DNA of 64,000 nt from Fulvivirga ulvae (GCF_021389975.1 NZ_CP089981.1:5295501-5359500); one strand, 5' to 3'. Counted from the stretch's first letter, positions 1 through 9,814 are shown. Numbers and translations: made by a program. The notes: generated from the letters alone by a model not told the origin.

Positions 1-2
1 GA

Positions 3-1187
3 GATGCTGCCGGGGTTTTCAGGAATTTAGGGATCAGAAAAATACTGGTGGTTATACAGTTTGCCATATCTACTGTATTAATTATTGGTATTGTGGTCAT
101 CACCCAACAGCTTGATTTTGTTAAAAGCTACGACAAGGGTATCGATCTTTCAGGTACACTAATAATAAAGGCACCAAAAGATGGCTGGGAAGGCAAACAG
201 GAGAGGCTTAACAGCTTTAAACTACAATGTCGCGATCTGCCTTTTGTAAAGGAGGTGAGCTCTTCTACCACTGTGCCTGGAGAAAGCTATCGTCAGGAGA
301 TCTCTTTAGGACTTACCCCAAGTAAAGAAGACCATTCAGCTGTGCTATTTGCCAATGGAATTGACGACAAATACCTGAGTTTATATAATGTCGAATTTGT
401 AGCTGGAGAAAATTTTCTTGAAGACGCACCATGGAAAAACAAAAGAGGAGCTATTCTTAATGAAACAGCAGTTAAGGCCCTAGGCATTGAGAATATAAAA
501 GAAGCTATTGGAACAAAACTATTTGAAATCGGGTCAGACAAATCCTACGAGCTGATCGGTGTTATAAAAGACTATCACAAGGTGTCGTTAAAAAATGACA
601 TTGAACCTACCGTATTCTTCTTTAACCATAACAGAGGTTCTTTTTCAATCAAGTTTAATACAGAGGAGACCGCAACAGCAGGTAGTATCCATGAAACCCT
701 GAAGCCAATAGGTGAAGTGTGGGAAAAGCTATATACCAATCAACCATTTGACTACTACTTTCTGGAGGAGAGGTTTTACGAAGCTGATCAGCAAGAGGTG
801 AATTTTGCCAGGTTGTTCAAGGTGTTTACTGTTTTATCTATTATAATTTCCTGTTTGGGGCTATACTCACTTGTACTGTTTTTGACTAATAAGCGCATGA
901 AGGAAGTAGGTATAAGAAAAGTATTCGGTGCCAGGTCCTTCCAGATTTTTGGTTTTCTGGTTAGGGACTATGCCGGCCAGCTTTTGCTTTCGCTATTTAT
1001 AGGGATACCCGTTGCATATTATCTTATGGATTCATGGTTGTCAGGCTACAGTTTTCATATTAAACTTGGCGTATGGATTGTGCCTTATGGCGTAATACCT
1101 TTGATATTGATGTTTATAGCTACGGTTTCATACCAGGTAGCGAAGGTGGTAAGGGTAAACCCTGTTAACATATTCAGACAAGATTAA
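3..1187 (+). CDS. ABC transporter permease (MacB/FtsX type), 5' truncated by window edge
   Basis: This is the C-terminal part of a MacB/FtsX-type ABC permease. The frame is open to the left edge, so the GTG at 48 is an internal codon and not the start. It begins in the second-half membrane helix (FAISTVLIIGIVV), continues with a large extracytoplasmic domain of about 200 residues, and ends with three C-terminal helices. The family block KEVGIRKVFGA sits just after the first of these helices and VNPVNIFRQD is the terminus. In Bacteroidota such permeases usually have two FtsX halves and about 800 residues, so roughly half the gene is missing. The substrate is unknown; relatives act in efflux or envelope stress. 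No partner ATPase is visible because the upstream side is cut. Confidence 0.9.
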   Translation, partial: DAAGVFRNLGIRKILVVIQFAISTVLIIGIVVITQQLDFVKSYDKGIDLSGTLIIKAPKDGWEGKQERLNSFKLQCRDLPFVKEVSSSTTVPGESYRQEISLGLTPSKEDHSAVLFANGIDDKYLSLYNVEFVAGENFLEDAPWKNKRGAILNETAVKALGIENIKEAIGTKLFEIGSDKSYELIGVIKDYHKVSLKNDIEPTVFFFNHNRGSFSIKFNTEETATAGSIHETLKPIGEVWEKLYTNQPFDYYFLEERFYEADQQEVNFARLFKVFTVLSIIISCLGLYSLVLFLTNKRMKEVGIRKVFGARSFQIFGFLVRDYAGQLLLSLFIGIPVAYYLMDSWLSGYSFHIKLGVWIVPYGVIPLILMFIATVSYQVAKVVRVNPVNIFRQD

Positions 1188-1316
1188 CGCCATCCTGATC
1201 AGGAAGATTGGCGTAGCTAAACCAAAATTTAAATATGGTCACCTTAAGAATAATTAAAAATAACTAATTTACCGATAGTAGTCAGTAATAGACTAGCCTG
1301 ACTAGTCCTGATAAAT

Positions 1317-1365
1317 AAAAACCCCGAAATAGAATATTCAAGGCTTTTTTGGGGGTTTTGTTTTA
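1317..1365 (+). terminator. Rho-independent terminator
   Basis: An inverted repeat pairs AAAAACCCC (1317-1325) with GGGGGTTTT (1351-1359) across an AT-rich loop and is followed by a T-rich tract. It lies 130 bp after the permease stop and would end that transcript. The flanking A-tract means it could also work leftwards. Confidence 0.7.
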
Positions 1366-1666
1366 TTAAACTGGGTTGTCCAATTACAATTAATACTGCC
1401 ATTTATGATTCAGAAAAAGCTTTGCCAGCCAGCCTTATTTTTAACCCCAGAATGATATTTATTCAAGAGCGGTCCTCTGAAAGCAGTTTTCAGAGCGCCT
1501 CTGACGGGAATAGGGGCCAGGTGCTCCACGATGCTTTTTCCTCAAGGTATGTTTGGGTTAGTGTACAGAAGGTTTACCTGAATATTAGCCAGGTTTCAGT
1601 CATTTTGTAATAAGCTGTCCAGGGATAACGTAAATAGGAGAGTCCCGTCTTTATGGCTCATACACT
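1366..1666. other. Intergenic stretch without a recognisable gene
   Basis: A 62-codon frame at 1422-1610 (+) resembles no family I know, has no clear start context and is probably chance. A short hairpin is visible: CTCTGAAA (1475-1482) pairs with TTTCAGAG (1488-1495). It lacks a T-run and may be a decayed repeat. Nothing else is supported here. Confidence 0.4.
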
Positions 1667-3454
1667 TCAAACTTCCTGATTAAATCTCATAGCCTGGAAA
1701 CTGAATATTTCGGCGTATACATTGTTGAGTATCATTAGCTCTCTGTGTGTGCCCTGCTCAATGATCTGACCATTGGAAAATACATAAATATTGTCGCACC
1801 AATTGATGGCCGAAAGATTGTGAGAAATAAGGATCAGAGATGTCTCATGCTTTAGGTCTTTCAGGGAATCAAATATTTTGATCTCTGAAACTGTATCAAT
1901 TGAAGCGCATGGCTCATCCAATATCATCAGAAATCCATTTCTATAGATGATTTTGGCTAGTGATAGCTTTTGTCGTTGCCCTTTGGAGGGTTCCACACCA
2001 TCAAACTCTACGCCTATGTCATGCAGGTATTGATGCTTCCATTGTTCAATAAAAGGAGCTGCATTGCTAATGTTAGCAGCACTCATTATTGCCTCCATAT
2101 TCTGCTCTGTATCTACACGGCCAATGGCTATTGAGTCCTTAACCTTAAAGTTGTAGTTGGCATAATCCTGCATCATTACCCCAAGATATTTCCACCAGTC
2201 ATCAATATTTATATGTCTCAGGTCTGTTCCATTTACAAGTATTTGACCTTCAGTGGGGTCATAAATCCGGCATATGAGCTTTACAAAAGTACTTTTCCCC
2301 GAGCCATTGTCACCCACCAACGCTATGCTTTCCCCTGGGCTAATTTTCATATTTATATGGCGGAGGCTCCACCCGGATGAGAAGGGATACCGGAAACTGA
2401 CATCGATGAATTCAATGGTAGGAGGGCTGGTTAGGTCAAATTTGTTATCAGTTTTGGCAAGGCTATGGCGCGACTTTGTATTTAAAATTTTTAATATATC
2501 ATCAACTACCAGATGCTTTTCATATTGCTTGGCAAGATTAACCAGCATCTCGGATATTGAGTAACGAACAGTAGTGAGAATACCAAATACAAAAATAACA
2601 CTACCAATTGGTCCTGAGCTTTCAATAACACTTTTAACGAACAAATAGGCCGCAGTAATAAAACCCGAGAGGGAAAGCAGTTCTGAAAGCATTATAAATA
2701 GCAATTTCCTTTTTTCCAGACGAATATTCTGATCTCGGAATTGCTCTAGTATAGAATGGATCCATTTCAAAAGCCAGTCTCCGGACTGAAGGAGTTTTGT
2801 TTCAATAATATTAGGCTTATACTCAAAATATCTTTTTAAATTCACCATTCTTCTCTGATTCGGTGTGTCCCGCGCCCAGATCGTCCATACACTCTTCCCG
2901 TATTTAAATTCAGTTATAAAGCTGGGGATAGAGGTAATTATTAAAATGCAATAAATCAAAGCCCCATACTTAATGGCCAGAAAGGAACCTAGAAGAAAGC
3001 CAATAATGTTCTTGATCATTTGAAATTGTCCCTCGCTTAGTTCTAGCAAGGGCCAGAAACTATTCTTAAAAGCCCTGTTCATAAGGTCCTGAAACTTGGA
3101 GTCTTCATACTTCTCTATATCCAGTTCCAGTCTCTTTTTGAGTATAAGGATTTCATATTTCAGGTTGAGTTTGGTATTCCAAATTTTATTAATATAAATC
3201 TTAAGCGCACTTACCAGCCGAGGAGCGGCTATTATTAGTGCATAGGTAAATAGTGTTATTAAAAACTCTGTTGACAATGTCCTCTCATTTACTGCTACCA
3301 CCAGGCTATTTATAAGGCTGCCCAGGAAGAAATAATTAAGATATGGCATTATTGCGGTTAGTGCGAGTATACCTACGAAAGCTATGCTTTCCGTTTTGGC
3401 AAATTGAAAAGAATACCTGAGAACAGCTTTTGCGCTTTGTAAATAATCATGCAT
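1667..3454 (-). CDS. ABC exporter, fused membrane and ATPase domains
   Basis: This 595-aa half-transporter has an N-terminal six-helix exporter domain (about residues 1-330) and a C-terminal nucleotide-binding domain. Walker A is GDNGSGKST (residues 381-389), Walker B is FLMILDEP, and the H-loop His is in LILISHNLS. The signature motif is PSKGQRQKL rather than LSGGQ, so it is degenerate in its first residues. The family exports peptides, lipids or oligosaccharides as dimers. It is divergent from the sugar-modifying operon starting at 3692, with a 237-bp AT-rich gap between, which makes it a candidate exporter for that operon's product; this link is inference from position. No N-terminal C39 peptidase domain is present. 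Confidence 0.85.
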   Translation of the reverse strand: MHDYLQSAKAVLRYSFQFAKTESIAFVGILALTAIMPYLNYFFLGSLINSLVVAVNERTLSTEFLITLFTYALIIAAPRLVSALKIYINKIWNTKLNLKYEILILKKRLELDIEKYEDSKFQDLMNRAFKNSFWPLLELSEGQFQMIKNIIGFLLGSFLAIKYGALIYCILIITSIPSFITEFKYGKSVWTIWARDTPNQRRMVNLKRYFEYKPNIIETKLLQSGDWLLKWIHSILEQFRDQNIRLEKRKLLFIMLSELLSLSGFITAAYLFVKSVIESSGPIGSVIFVFGILTTVRYSISEMLVNLAKQYEKHLVVDDILKILNTKSRHSLAKTDNKFDLTSPPTIEFIDVSFRYPFSSGWSLRHINMKISPGESIALVGDNGSGKSTFVKLICRIYDPTEGQILVNGTDLRHINIDDWWKYLGVMMQDYANYNFKVKDSIAIGRVDTEQNMEAIMSAANISNAAPFIEQWKHQYLHDIGVEFDGVEPSKGQRQKLSLAKIIYRNGFLMILDEPCASIDTVSEIKIFDSLKDLKHETSLILISHNLSAINWCDNIYVFSNGQIIEQGTHRELMILNNVYAEIFSFQAMRFNQEV

Positions 3455-3691
3455 TATTCAGAAAATATAGGTAAAAGTCCTAGTTATGAGTTCACTAATC
3501 TAATGAGATTTTTTTTTACTTATTATTATAAATTATAACATAAAATTAAGTATTTGTAAATCAATGATTTGCCTCGGAAAATGAACCTTCGATTCATATT
3601 GGCTGTAAAATTATATTTTATATTAATTAAAAAATAGTTTAGATTTAAAATTAACACAACAGAAAGTTGCTAAAACCATAACCAACCTTAT
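3455..3691. promoter_or_regulatory. AT-rich divergent promoter region
   Basis: This gap separates the ABC exporter (minus) from the glycan operon (plus). It is strongly AT-rich, especially 3500-3660, and must hold promoters for both transcripts. I could not find a convincing TTTG / TAnnTTTG pair, so no exact promoter is claimed. Confidence 0.4.
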
Positions 3692-4690
3692 ATGACTAAC
3701 TTAAATGGCTCCACCGTAATGGTGGCAGGAGGAGCAGGCTTTGTCGGGTCTGCTATTGTCCGAGAACTATTGGATTTAAATGTTAAAGTCGTTTGTTTTG
3801 ACAATTATCTCCACGGCGTTCCTACAAATGTTAACCAACTAAACGGAGATCTGACGATTGTTCACGGAGATGCCTCAAATACTCATAGCTTGATGGAATG
3901 CTTATTGAGCTGCAATGTTGATTACATCATAAACTGCATAGGCGACACATTTGTACCAACTGCCTATGAAATGCCCGGACGCTTTTTTGACATAAATCTT
4001 GGTGTTTGCCTTAACATACTAAAGGCTGCCGACATTTGTAAGATTAAGCGTGTATTATACATTTCCTCCACTGAGGTGTATGGTATTACTGATGTACCGT
4101 TAATTGATGAGTCCGTGGCATTGGACCCTGTTAATACTTATGCGGTATCAAAATTAGCGGCAGACAGACTTTGTTATACTTTCCATTTAGAACATCAAAC
4201 CCCGGTTGTTACTGCAAGGATCTTCAATTGCTATGGCCCCCGCGAGACGGAGCCTTACATCGTACCTGAAATCATCTATCAATTAAATAAAGGAAATACA
4301 CTGAAATTAGGAAATATTAAGGCTGAACGAGATTTTACATATGTTCATGATACCGCTAAAGCCTTAATAGCTGTATTAGCTTCTGATATACCTAATGGAG
4401 AGGTGGTGAATGTTGGCTCCAATGTTTCTTACTCAGTGGAGTGGCTTGCGTATAAAATTGCCGAGATTATGGAAGTAGACGGTCTGAAGCTTACCATTGA
4501 TCAGGATAGAATAAGAAGACTGGATATTGATAGGTTCAGATGCGATAATACCAAATTAAAACAGTATACCAATTGGTCACCCACCGTGGACATTGAAGAT
4601 GGACTGAGAAAAACAGTAGACTGGTTCAGAGCAAACTCTTGTACATGGAGCTGGGAAAGTTTTGTAGAAGGAGCTCGTATTTATAGATAG
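3692..4690 (+). CDS. Extended SDR NAD(P)-dependent sugar epimerase/dehydratase
   Basis: This 332-aa protein is an extended short-chain dehydrogenase of the nucleotide-sugar epimerase/dehydratase family. The Rossmann motif GGAGFVGS lies at residues 13-20, and the catalytic YAVSK has Tyr150 and Lys154. The length is normal. Relatives act on UDP- or dTDP-sugars (4-epimerase, 4,6-dehydratase or decarboxylase), and the sequence alone does not fix the reaction. It is the first gene of a tight seven-gene operon, 15 bp before an aminotransferase. That order suggests it makes a keto-sugar nucleotide that the next enzyme aminates; this is inference. Start is the ATG at 3692. Confidence 0.87.
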   Translation: MTNLNGSTVMVAGGAGFVGSAIVRELLDLNVKVVCFDNYLHGVPTNVNQLNGDLTIVHGDASNTHSLMECLLSCNVDYIINCIGDTFVPTAYEMPGRFFDINLGVCLNILKAADICKIKRVLYISSTEVYGITDVPLIDESVALDPVNTYAVSKLAADRLCYTFHLEHQTPVVTARIFNCYGPRETEPYIVPEIIYQLNKGNTLKLGNIKAERDFTYVHDTAKALIAVLASDIPNGEVVNVGSNVSYSVEWLAYKIAEIMEVDGLKLTIDQDRIRRLDIDRFRCDNTKLKQYTNWSPTVDIEDGLRKTVDWFRANSCTWSWESFVEGARIYR

Positions 4691-4705
4691 TGTAATTCCA
4701 TATCT

Positions 4706-5824
4706 ATGAATCACATACCAGTTTCCAAGCCATACTTTTGGGGAGACGAACTAAGCAATGTAACGGAGGCTATCACCACCGGATGGATTTCTTCAAACGG
4801 AAAGTTTATTGATGAATTTGAGCAAAAATTTGCAGAAGCCGTTGAAGCTAAATATGCAGTGTCATTAAATAATGGTACCTCTGCATTACACCTGGCCTGT
4901 GATCTTATCGGTCTAAAACGGGGCGATGAAGTAATAGTACCTGATTTTTCTATGATAGCTCCCATTTTTGCTCTTGAGTATATGGGCTGCATCCCAGTGC
5001 CGGTAGACGTAGACGATACATGGAATATTAACCCTGAGCTTATTGAGCAAGCGATAACCGAAAAGACCAAAGCTATTTTGGTGGTACATAACTATGGTCA
5101 TCCATCGGATATGCATAAAATATCGGCCATAGCTAAAAAGCATGGATTAAAAATTATAGAAGATGCTGCAGAAGCTATCGGTGCCCGGCAAAATGATATC
5201 CAGGTGGGTAGTTGGGGAGACGTTACCTGTTATAGTTTATATGCTAACAAGATAATCACGACGGGTGAAGGAGGTATGCTCACCACCAATGATGAGCACC
5301 TGTATCAACTGGCCAAGTCCAAAAGGAATATGTCATTTGGACCTGATCAGGAAAATCGATTTCTGCATGAGAAAGTAGGGTATAACTTTAGATTGACTAA
5401 TATTCAGGCGGCTATTGGTTGCGCACAGGTTCATAACCTGGAAGCTTCCATAAACCATAAAATCAGCATTGCCAATGAGTATTCAAGTATCCTGAAAGAC
5501 GTACCGGGTATTACTTTGCCGCCAAGTGCGCAAAATGTAAAAAATGTATACTGGGTTTATGGTATTCTTATAGAGGAAACATTCGGACTCTCTAAGAATA
5601 AACTACAGGAAGTATTATTACACGCTGGTATAGAAACCAGAAGTTTTTTCGCACCTGTACACCAGCAGCCTTTTTTAAAGCATGTTTCCTTTAACCCTTC
5701 AAAATATCATAAATCGGTTAAACTAGCCAGGCAAGGTCTTTACCTACCTTCTTATATTGGTCTTTCCAGTGAAAGTATTATGAAAGTAGCAGATACAATT
5801 GCTCAGGTTCAATTAAAAATATGA
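4706..5824 (+). CDS. DegT/DnrJ/EryC1/StrS family PLP aminotransferase
   Basis: This 372-aa enzyme is a sugar aminotransferase of the DegT/DnrJ/EryC1/StrS family. The PLP Schiff-base lysine is Lys182 in YANKIITTGEGG, and the upstream IIEDAAEAIG segment holds the cofactor-binding Asp. Length is typical. The family transfers an amino group, usually from glutamate, to a keto-sugar nucleotide or a cyclitol ketone. It sits 15 bp after the SDR gene and 7 bp before the first glycosyltransferase, so the two upstream enzymes probably act in series to supply an amino sugar. Regiochemistry cannot be told from sequence. Confidence 0.9.
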   Translation: MNHIPVSKPYFWGDELSNVTEAITTGWISSNGKFIDEFEQKFAEAVEAKYAVSLNNGTSALHLACDLIGLKRGDEVIVPDFSMIAPIFALEYMGCIPVPVDVDDTWNINPELIEQAITEKTKAILVVHNYGHPSDMHKISAIAKKHGLKIIEDAAEAIGARQNDIQVGSWGDVTCYSLYANKIITTGEGGMLTTNDEHLYQLAKSKRNMSFGPDQENRFLHEKVGYNFRLTNIQAAIGCAQVHNLEASINHKISIANEYSSILKDVPGITLPPSAQNVKNVYWVYGILIEETFGLSKNKLQEVLLHAGIETRSFFAPVHQQPFLKHVSFNPSKYHKSVKLARQGLYLPSYIGLSSESIMKVADTIAQVQLKI

Positions 5825-5831
5825 TAATAAA

Positions 5832-7535
5832 GTGAATATTGAGAAAAAGATAAACCTGGACCATCCCTTTTACTGGGAAAACCATAGGGGTGGCTGGAAG
5901 CACGTTGTTGACATCCTCAAACGTAATTTTCATAGTAGCAAAGGCACGTTGTTTGTCAGTGCAGTGGAGAACGCTATGATTACGGAAACACCAATTTTAG
6001 AGCCATGGGTAGGTGTGGTACACCAGGTACCCAGACACTACATTCGTGAATTTCCTGATTTGGTAAGGATGCTTGAATCAGAAACCTGGAAGATCAGCCT
6101 GGAGTATTGCAAAGGGCTTTTTGTAATATCAAACTACGTCAAAGAGTACCTTGAATCAAGGAACCTTGGCGTACCCATTAGCCACCTGTACTATCCTGTG
6201 GATGCCGAATGCGTGGCCTTCGACTATGAGGGTTACAGTTCTTCTAACCATAAGAAGGTACTTTTAATTGGAGAGTTTCTGAGGCGCTTTGAATCATTTA
6301 AATACCTTTCAGCACCCGGCTTCGAAAAAACTGCGTTGGGCAATGAGGAGTTTTCTAAGTCTGGAGTTTCCGATGGGAATATTACTATTTATCCGCCGGT
6401 ATCTGATAAAAGGTACGATGAACTTTTGAGCAAAAATATTGTATTTGCAGACCTAATCGATGCTCCTGCAAATACCCTGGTCATTGAATGTCTGATTAGA
6501 GCTACTCCAATATTGATTAACCGGCTACCTGGAGTGGAAGAATACCTGGGCGAGGAGTACCCCTTTTTCTATAATTCATTGGAAGAAGCCAATAGGATGT
6601 TGGCTAATGAAGCGTTGGTGAAGGAAACTCATGAGTATTTAAAGAAATCAGCCAAAAGGTCGCTCATTTCGGAAGATTTCTTCATACGCCAGCTTCATGA
6701 GAGTGAAGTTTATAAAGCCCTGCCACAACCATCGTCAAATTCGGTAAGGGCAGAAAGCAACTATGCCGTTAGTCTGGTACTCTGTTCATATAATCGGGTG
6801 TATAATATCAAACATCTTCTGGAACGTTTGAGTAACCAAACATTTGAGGGTGCCTATGAACTCATTTTGTGGAATAACAAAATTGAAAACAGACAGGAGC
6901 TTGACGGTATCATTGAGGACTTTAGAGATAAGCTGGATATTAAGGTGGTACACTCTACTGAAAACTACTATTGTGCTATCCGCTTAGCCGTGGCCTCGAT
7001 TATGCAAAGTGAGCATCTCTTAATTATTGATGATGATGTGCTGCCTGGGCCGGACTATATTGCTCATTTCATGAAGAAATTCGAATTATATGGACCTGAG
7101 GCAGTTATCTGCTGCCGAGGTCATGAGTTTTTGCCTCATGAACTTGACGAAGAAAGCCCGCATAAGGTGTGGCAGGATCATATAAATATGAAGTTTTATG
7201 ATGAATCGAAAGAAGACAGACAAATTCATTTTTTTCATGCCGATAACTGCCTTATTCCGAAATCAGTACTCTTAAGAGCCAATGAGTTCGACTGGCCGTC
7301 ATACGATTTTATATTGATTGATGATTATTGGCTGTCCTTTATTATTAATGAAAAACTTGATATTCCAATATGGAAAGTGAAAGCAGATGAGCATGTAAGC
7401 TTTACTCCGTGTGCGGATAGCCCGGATATAGCCCTGTTTCATAATGATAAGGTAAATATTCAGCGATTGAAATTTTACATCTATCATATGCGCCATCATT
7501 GGCCTCACTTTTCATCACTGGCAATAACCAACTAA
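5832..7535 (+). CDS. Two-domain glycosyltransferase (GT-B-like N-terminus, GT2 C-terminus)
   Basis: This 567-aa protein starts at GTG 5832, 7 bp after the aminotransferase. The N-terminal half (about residues 1-290) has the pattern of a GT-B fold, for example YCKGLFVISNYVKEYL and the helix after ILINRLPGVEEYLG. The C-terminal part (about 312-567) is a GT2-like GT-A domain: VSLVLCSYNR at its start and the metal-binding IIDDDVLPG with Asp400-402. Two transferase domains in one chain suggest either two sequential sugar transfers or one active and one accessory domain. The next gene is a diverged copy with the same architecture. It is probably cytoplasmic, as no signal peptide or membrane segment is visible. 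Donor and acceptor are unknown. Confidence 0.8.
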   Translation: MNIEKKINLDHPFYWENHRGGWKHVVDILKRNFHSSKGTLFVSAVENAMITETPILEPWVGVVHQVPRHYIREFPDLVRMLESETWKISLEYCKGLFVISNYVKEYLESRNLGVPISHLYYPVDAECVAFDYEGYSSSNHKKVLLIGEFLRRFESFKYLSAPGFEKTALGNEEFSKSGVSDGNITIYPPVSDKRYDELLSKNIVFADLIDAPANTLVIECLIRATPILINRLPGVEEYLGEEYPFFYNSLEEANRMLANEALVKETHEYLKKSAKRSLISEDFFIRQLHESEVYKALPQPSSNSVRAESNYAVSLVLCSYNRVYNIKHLLERLSNQTFEGAYELILWNNKIENRQELDGIIEDFRDKLDIKVVHSTENYYCAIRLAVASIMQSEHLLIIDDDVLPGPDYIAHFMKKFELYGPEAVICCRGHEFLPHELDEESPHKVWQDHINMKFYDESKEDRQIHFFHADNCLIPKSVLLRANEFDWPSYDFILIDDYWLSFIINEKLDIPIWKVKADEHVSFTPCADSPDIALFHNDKVNIQRLKFYIYHMRHHWPHFSSLAITN

Positions 7536-7548
7536 ATAAATTAAATAC

Positions 7549-9063
7549 GTGGATCTTCTTCATAAATTATATATTAATCAGACAGACATTGATAGTGATA
7601 TCCCTGAATGGAAAGCACTTATCAATACCGTAAGTATTGGCAGAAGTACTCAGGCTGATACACGCATGGTATTGATAAATAACGTATCCGGTAAGCAAGT
7701 TATTGAAGAAACTTGGGTAGGGGTTATTCCTCTGCCAAAATACTATGGCAACTATTCGCTCATTGAAGAAGTTGTAAGAAGCGACTTTTGGTATAGCAGC
7801 CAAAAATATTGCAGGGGATTGTTTGTTTTCTGTGCTTCTCAGAAAAAGATTTTGAAAGCCTGCGGTGTAAAAAGCCCTATAGCAGTAATTCCATTGCATT
7901 ACAATAAGTCCTTGGACAGTCCCTTTAAACTTAGCCCGGTTCATAAAAAGATATTGTATGCAGGTGGCACTATGGAAAAGCTGGAACAGTTCAGGCTTAG
8001 GCTTGGCAGCCATGGAAATGAAATTATTGCGATACTCCATGATGGCACTGTAGTAACAGATCAGGAGGGAGATGATGCTGTTGCTGGCCTCAAAAAACTG
8101 GATGAGGTTATGTATAAGCAATTATTGCAGTCCAGTATTGTGGTTGTGGATGGGCATGACGACCCCAGAAACATAACTTTAATCCACGACTGTGTTGAGA
8201 ACTGTAATCCTGTAATAGTCAGCAACTGGTCAATGTTTAAAGATAAACTTGGCTTTCAATACCCCTTATTTTATGGCTATCTCGATGAGATGTTTTTGTT
8301 TTTATCTGACCTGCCTTATCTCCAAATGGGGCAGAATTATCTGGAGCTGCAAAGAAATAGGAATAAAACGTATGAAAAAGACATGATCAAGGCCATTGAG
8401 TACTCTGCTATTTACCAAAGTCTGGATGAAACAAGCACGGATAAGATTGTTTTTAAGTCATTTGACTTGAGTGTGGTCATCTTCATTTCACATCACGCAA
8501 AGGCTGAGCTTACACCGGCACTGGAGAGCATCATTATTCACCAACAAATAGATGGTAAATGTGAGTATATCATTTGGAATAGCAATGTGGAGGCTTCAGA
8601 TGCTGTTTTTGCCTTCTATGAACAACACAAAAGCAGTGTTGAACTTAAAGTCATAACCGCATTTGACAGCGATGCCAATCGTAGTATAGAGGCCATGGCC
8701 AGTTTGGTGAGAAGTCAGCACATCTTATTTATTGATAATATCAGTGAACTTAAAAGTGGTTTTATTGATCACCTGTGGCAAAGTAAAACCCAGGGAGATG
8801 ATAAGCTTTATATAGCTGAAATACCATATGCAGATAAGAATGATAAAAAAAATAACCAGGCCTTTCTGCTTCATACCAGGCAGCTTAAAAAGTCATTGCT
8901 GTTTTCCAATACTGAAATACAAGAAATAAGAAATTCTGGCTTGGCATTTACCTACATATTTTCAAGGTATCTGCGTTTGCCGGTGGTGAAATGTAGCCCC
9001 TATGGGTTGCGTTCTAAGGAAAATCAAAAAACTCAGCTTACATATGAAAACCAGCAAGACTAG
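7549..9063 (+). CDS. Diverged tandem paralogue of the preceding two-domain glycosyltransferase
   Basis: This 504-aa protein starts at GTG 7549, 13 bp after its paralogue. Matching segments include TWVGVIPLPKYYG against PWVGVVHQVPRHY and YCRGLFVFCASQKKIL against YCKGLFVISNYVKEYL. The C-terminal GT2-like part is still recognisable (LSVVIFISHHAK, then SQHILFIDNISELKSG), but the acidic DDD of the first copy has become Asp396-Asn397. Loss of the DxD-type motif argues that the GT-A domain is inactive or has changed mechanism. It may be a non-catalytic partner of the first copy, or only its N-terminal domain may be active. Only the family relation is firm. Confidence 0.7.
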   Translation: MDLLHKLYINQTDIDSDIPEWKALINTVSIGRSTQADTRMVLINNVSGKQVIEETWVGVIPLPKYYGNYSLIEEVVRSDFWYSSQKYCRGLFVFCASQKKILKACGVKSPIAVIPLHYNKSLDSPFKLSPVHKKILYAGGTMEKLEQFRLRLGSHGNEIIAILHDGTVVTDQEGDDAVAGLKKLDEVMYKQLLQSSIVVVDGHDDPRNITLIHDCVENCNPVIVSNWSMFKDKLGFQYPLFYGYLDEMFLFLSDLPYLQMGQNYLELQRNRNKTYEKDMIKAIEYSAIYQSLDETSTDKIVFKSFDLSVVIFISHHAKAELTPALESIIIHQQIDGKCEYIIWNSNVEASDAVFAFYEQHKSSVELKVITAFDSDANRSIEAMASLVRSQHILFIDNISELKSGFIDHLWQSKTQGDDKLYIAEIPYADKNDKKNNQAFLLHTRQLKKSLLFSNTEIQEIRNSGLAFTYIFSRYLRLPVVKCSPYGLRSKENQKTQLTYENQQD

Positions 9064-9793
9064 CAATAAATTTATACTGCTCGCACACCCAAGATCTGGA
9101 TCAACGTTACTGACCACCTATTTAAGATCACATGGTCAAATCTTAGCTCATGGAGAAGTTTTTAATGAAAGTGACTGCGATCTTTCTCCCGTAACCAGGC
9201 CTGATATGAGCAAACAAGAGCTTATAAAAGAAAGAGATCAGGATCCGGTTAAATTCTTATCAAAGTATGTATTTACCAATGACCTTGAGTGGAAGGAAAT
9301 AGTTGGGTTCAAGATACATTATCAGCACGCCAACAATGGCGAAAAGGAAGTGTGGAACCACTTGGCTAAGGATAATTCAATTAAAATTATTCACCTCACC
9401 AGGGATAATAGCCTTGAGACCTATGCCTCGTTAATGCTAGCCATGAAAACAAACAAGTGGGCAAAAATAAATGACAAACCATCTCCCCGGTTGACCCTTT
9501 CTTTAGATCAACAGGAATGTAATTACTTTTTCAATAGAATGGAAAAATACAGAGTTTTCTATAATGACCTATTCAAAAATCACCCTATTCTTGACATTAC
9601 TTATGATCAACTTTATAGGAATAAAAGTAATACCCTTGAGCAGGTTCAACAATTTCTGGAAGTGAGCATGGAAAAGCTGGATTCAGATCTTAGAAAGCAA
9701 AACAAAACCCCACTTCCTGAATTAATTGAAAATTATGACGAGCTAAGAAGAGCATTTGAAAAAACGCGTTGGCAGCACTTTTTCTCGTATTAA
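9044..9793 (+). CDS. Sulfotransferase family protein
   Basis: This protein of about 249 aa belongs to the PAPS-dependent sulfotransferase fold. The 5'-phosphosulfate loop is HPRSGSTLL near the N-terminus, and the 3'-phosphate motif is LTRDNSLETYAS (R-x7-S). The frame could begin at ATG 9002, but ATG 9044 puts the phosphosulfate loop at the usual distance from the N-terminus and gives only a 20-bp overlap with the upstream gene, so 9044 is preferred. Relatives sulfate carbohydrates or lipids. In this operon the likely acceptor is the sugar product of the neighbouring transferases (inference). A PAPS-binding kinase fold without sulfotransfer is unlikely given both motifs. Confidence 0.82.
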   Translation: MKTSKTSNKFILLAHPRSGSTLLTTYLRSHGQILAHGEVFNESDCDLSPVTRPDMSKQELIKERDQDPVKFLSKYVFTNDLEWKEIVGFKIHYQHANNGEKEVWNHLAKDNSIKIIHLTRDNSLETYASLMLAMKTNKWAKINDKPSPRLTLSLDQQECNYFFNRMEKYRVFYNDLFKNHPILDITYDQLYRNKSNTLEQVQQFLEVSMEKLDSDLRKQNKTPLPELIENYDELRRAFEKTRWQHFFSY

Positions 9794-9814
9794 GATCTAC
9801 GTTGTTCATTAAAG

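Noticed and set aside
1422..1610. 62-codon frame in the gap after the first permease
   Set aside because: No family resemblance, no start context; kept only as part of an intergenic note.
7567..8121. 184-codon open frame on the minus strand
   Set aside because: It is antisense to the second glycosyltransferase and has low-complexity, non-family sequence.
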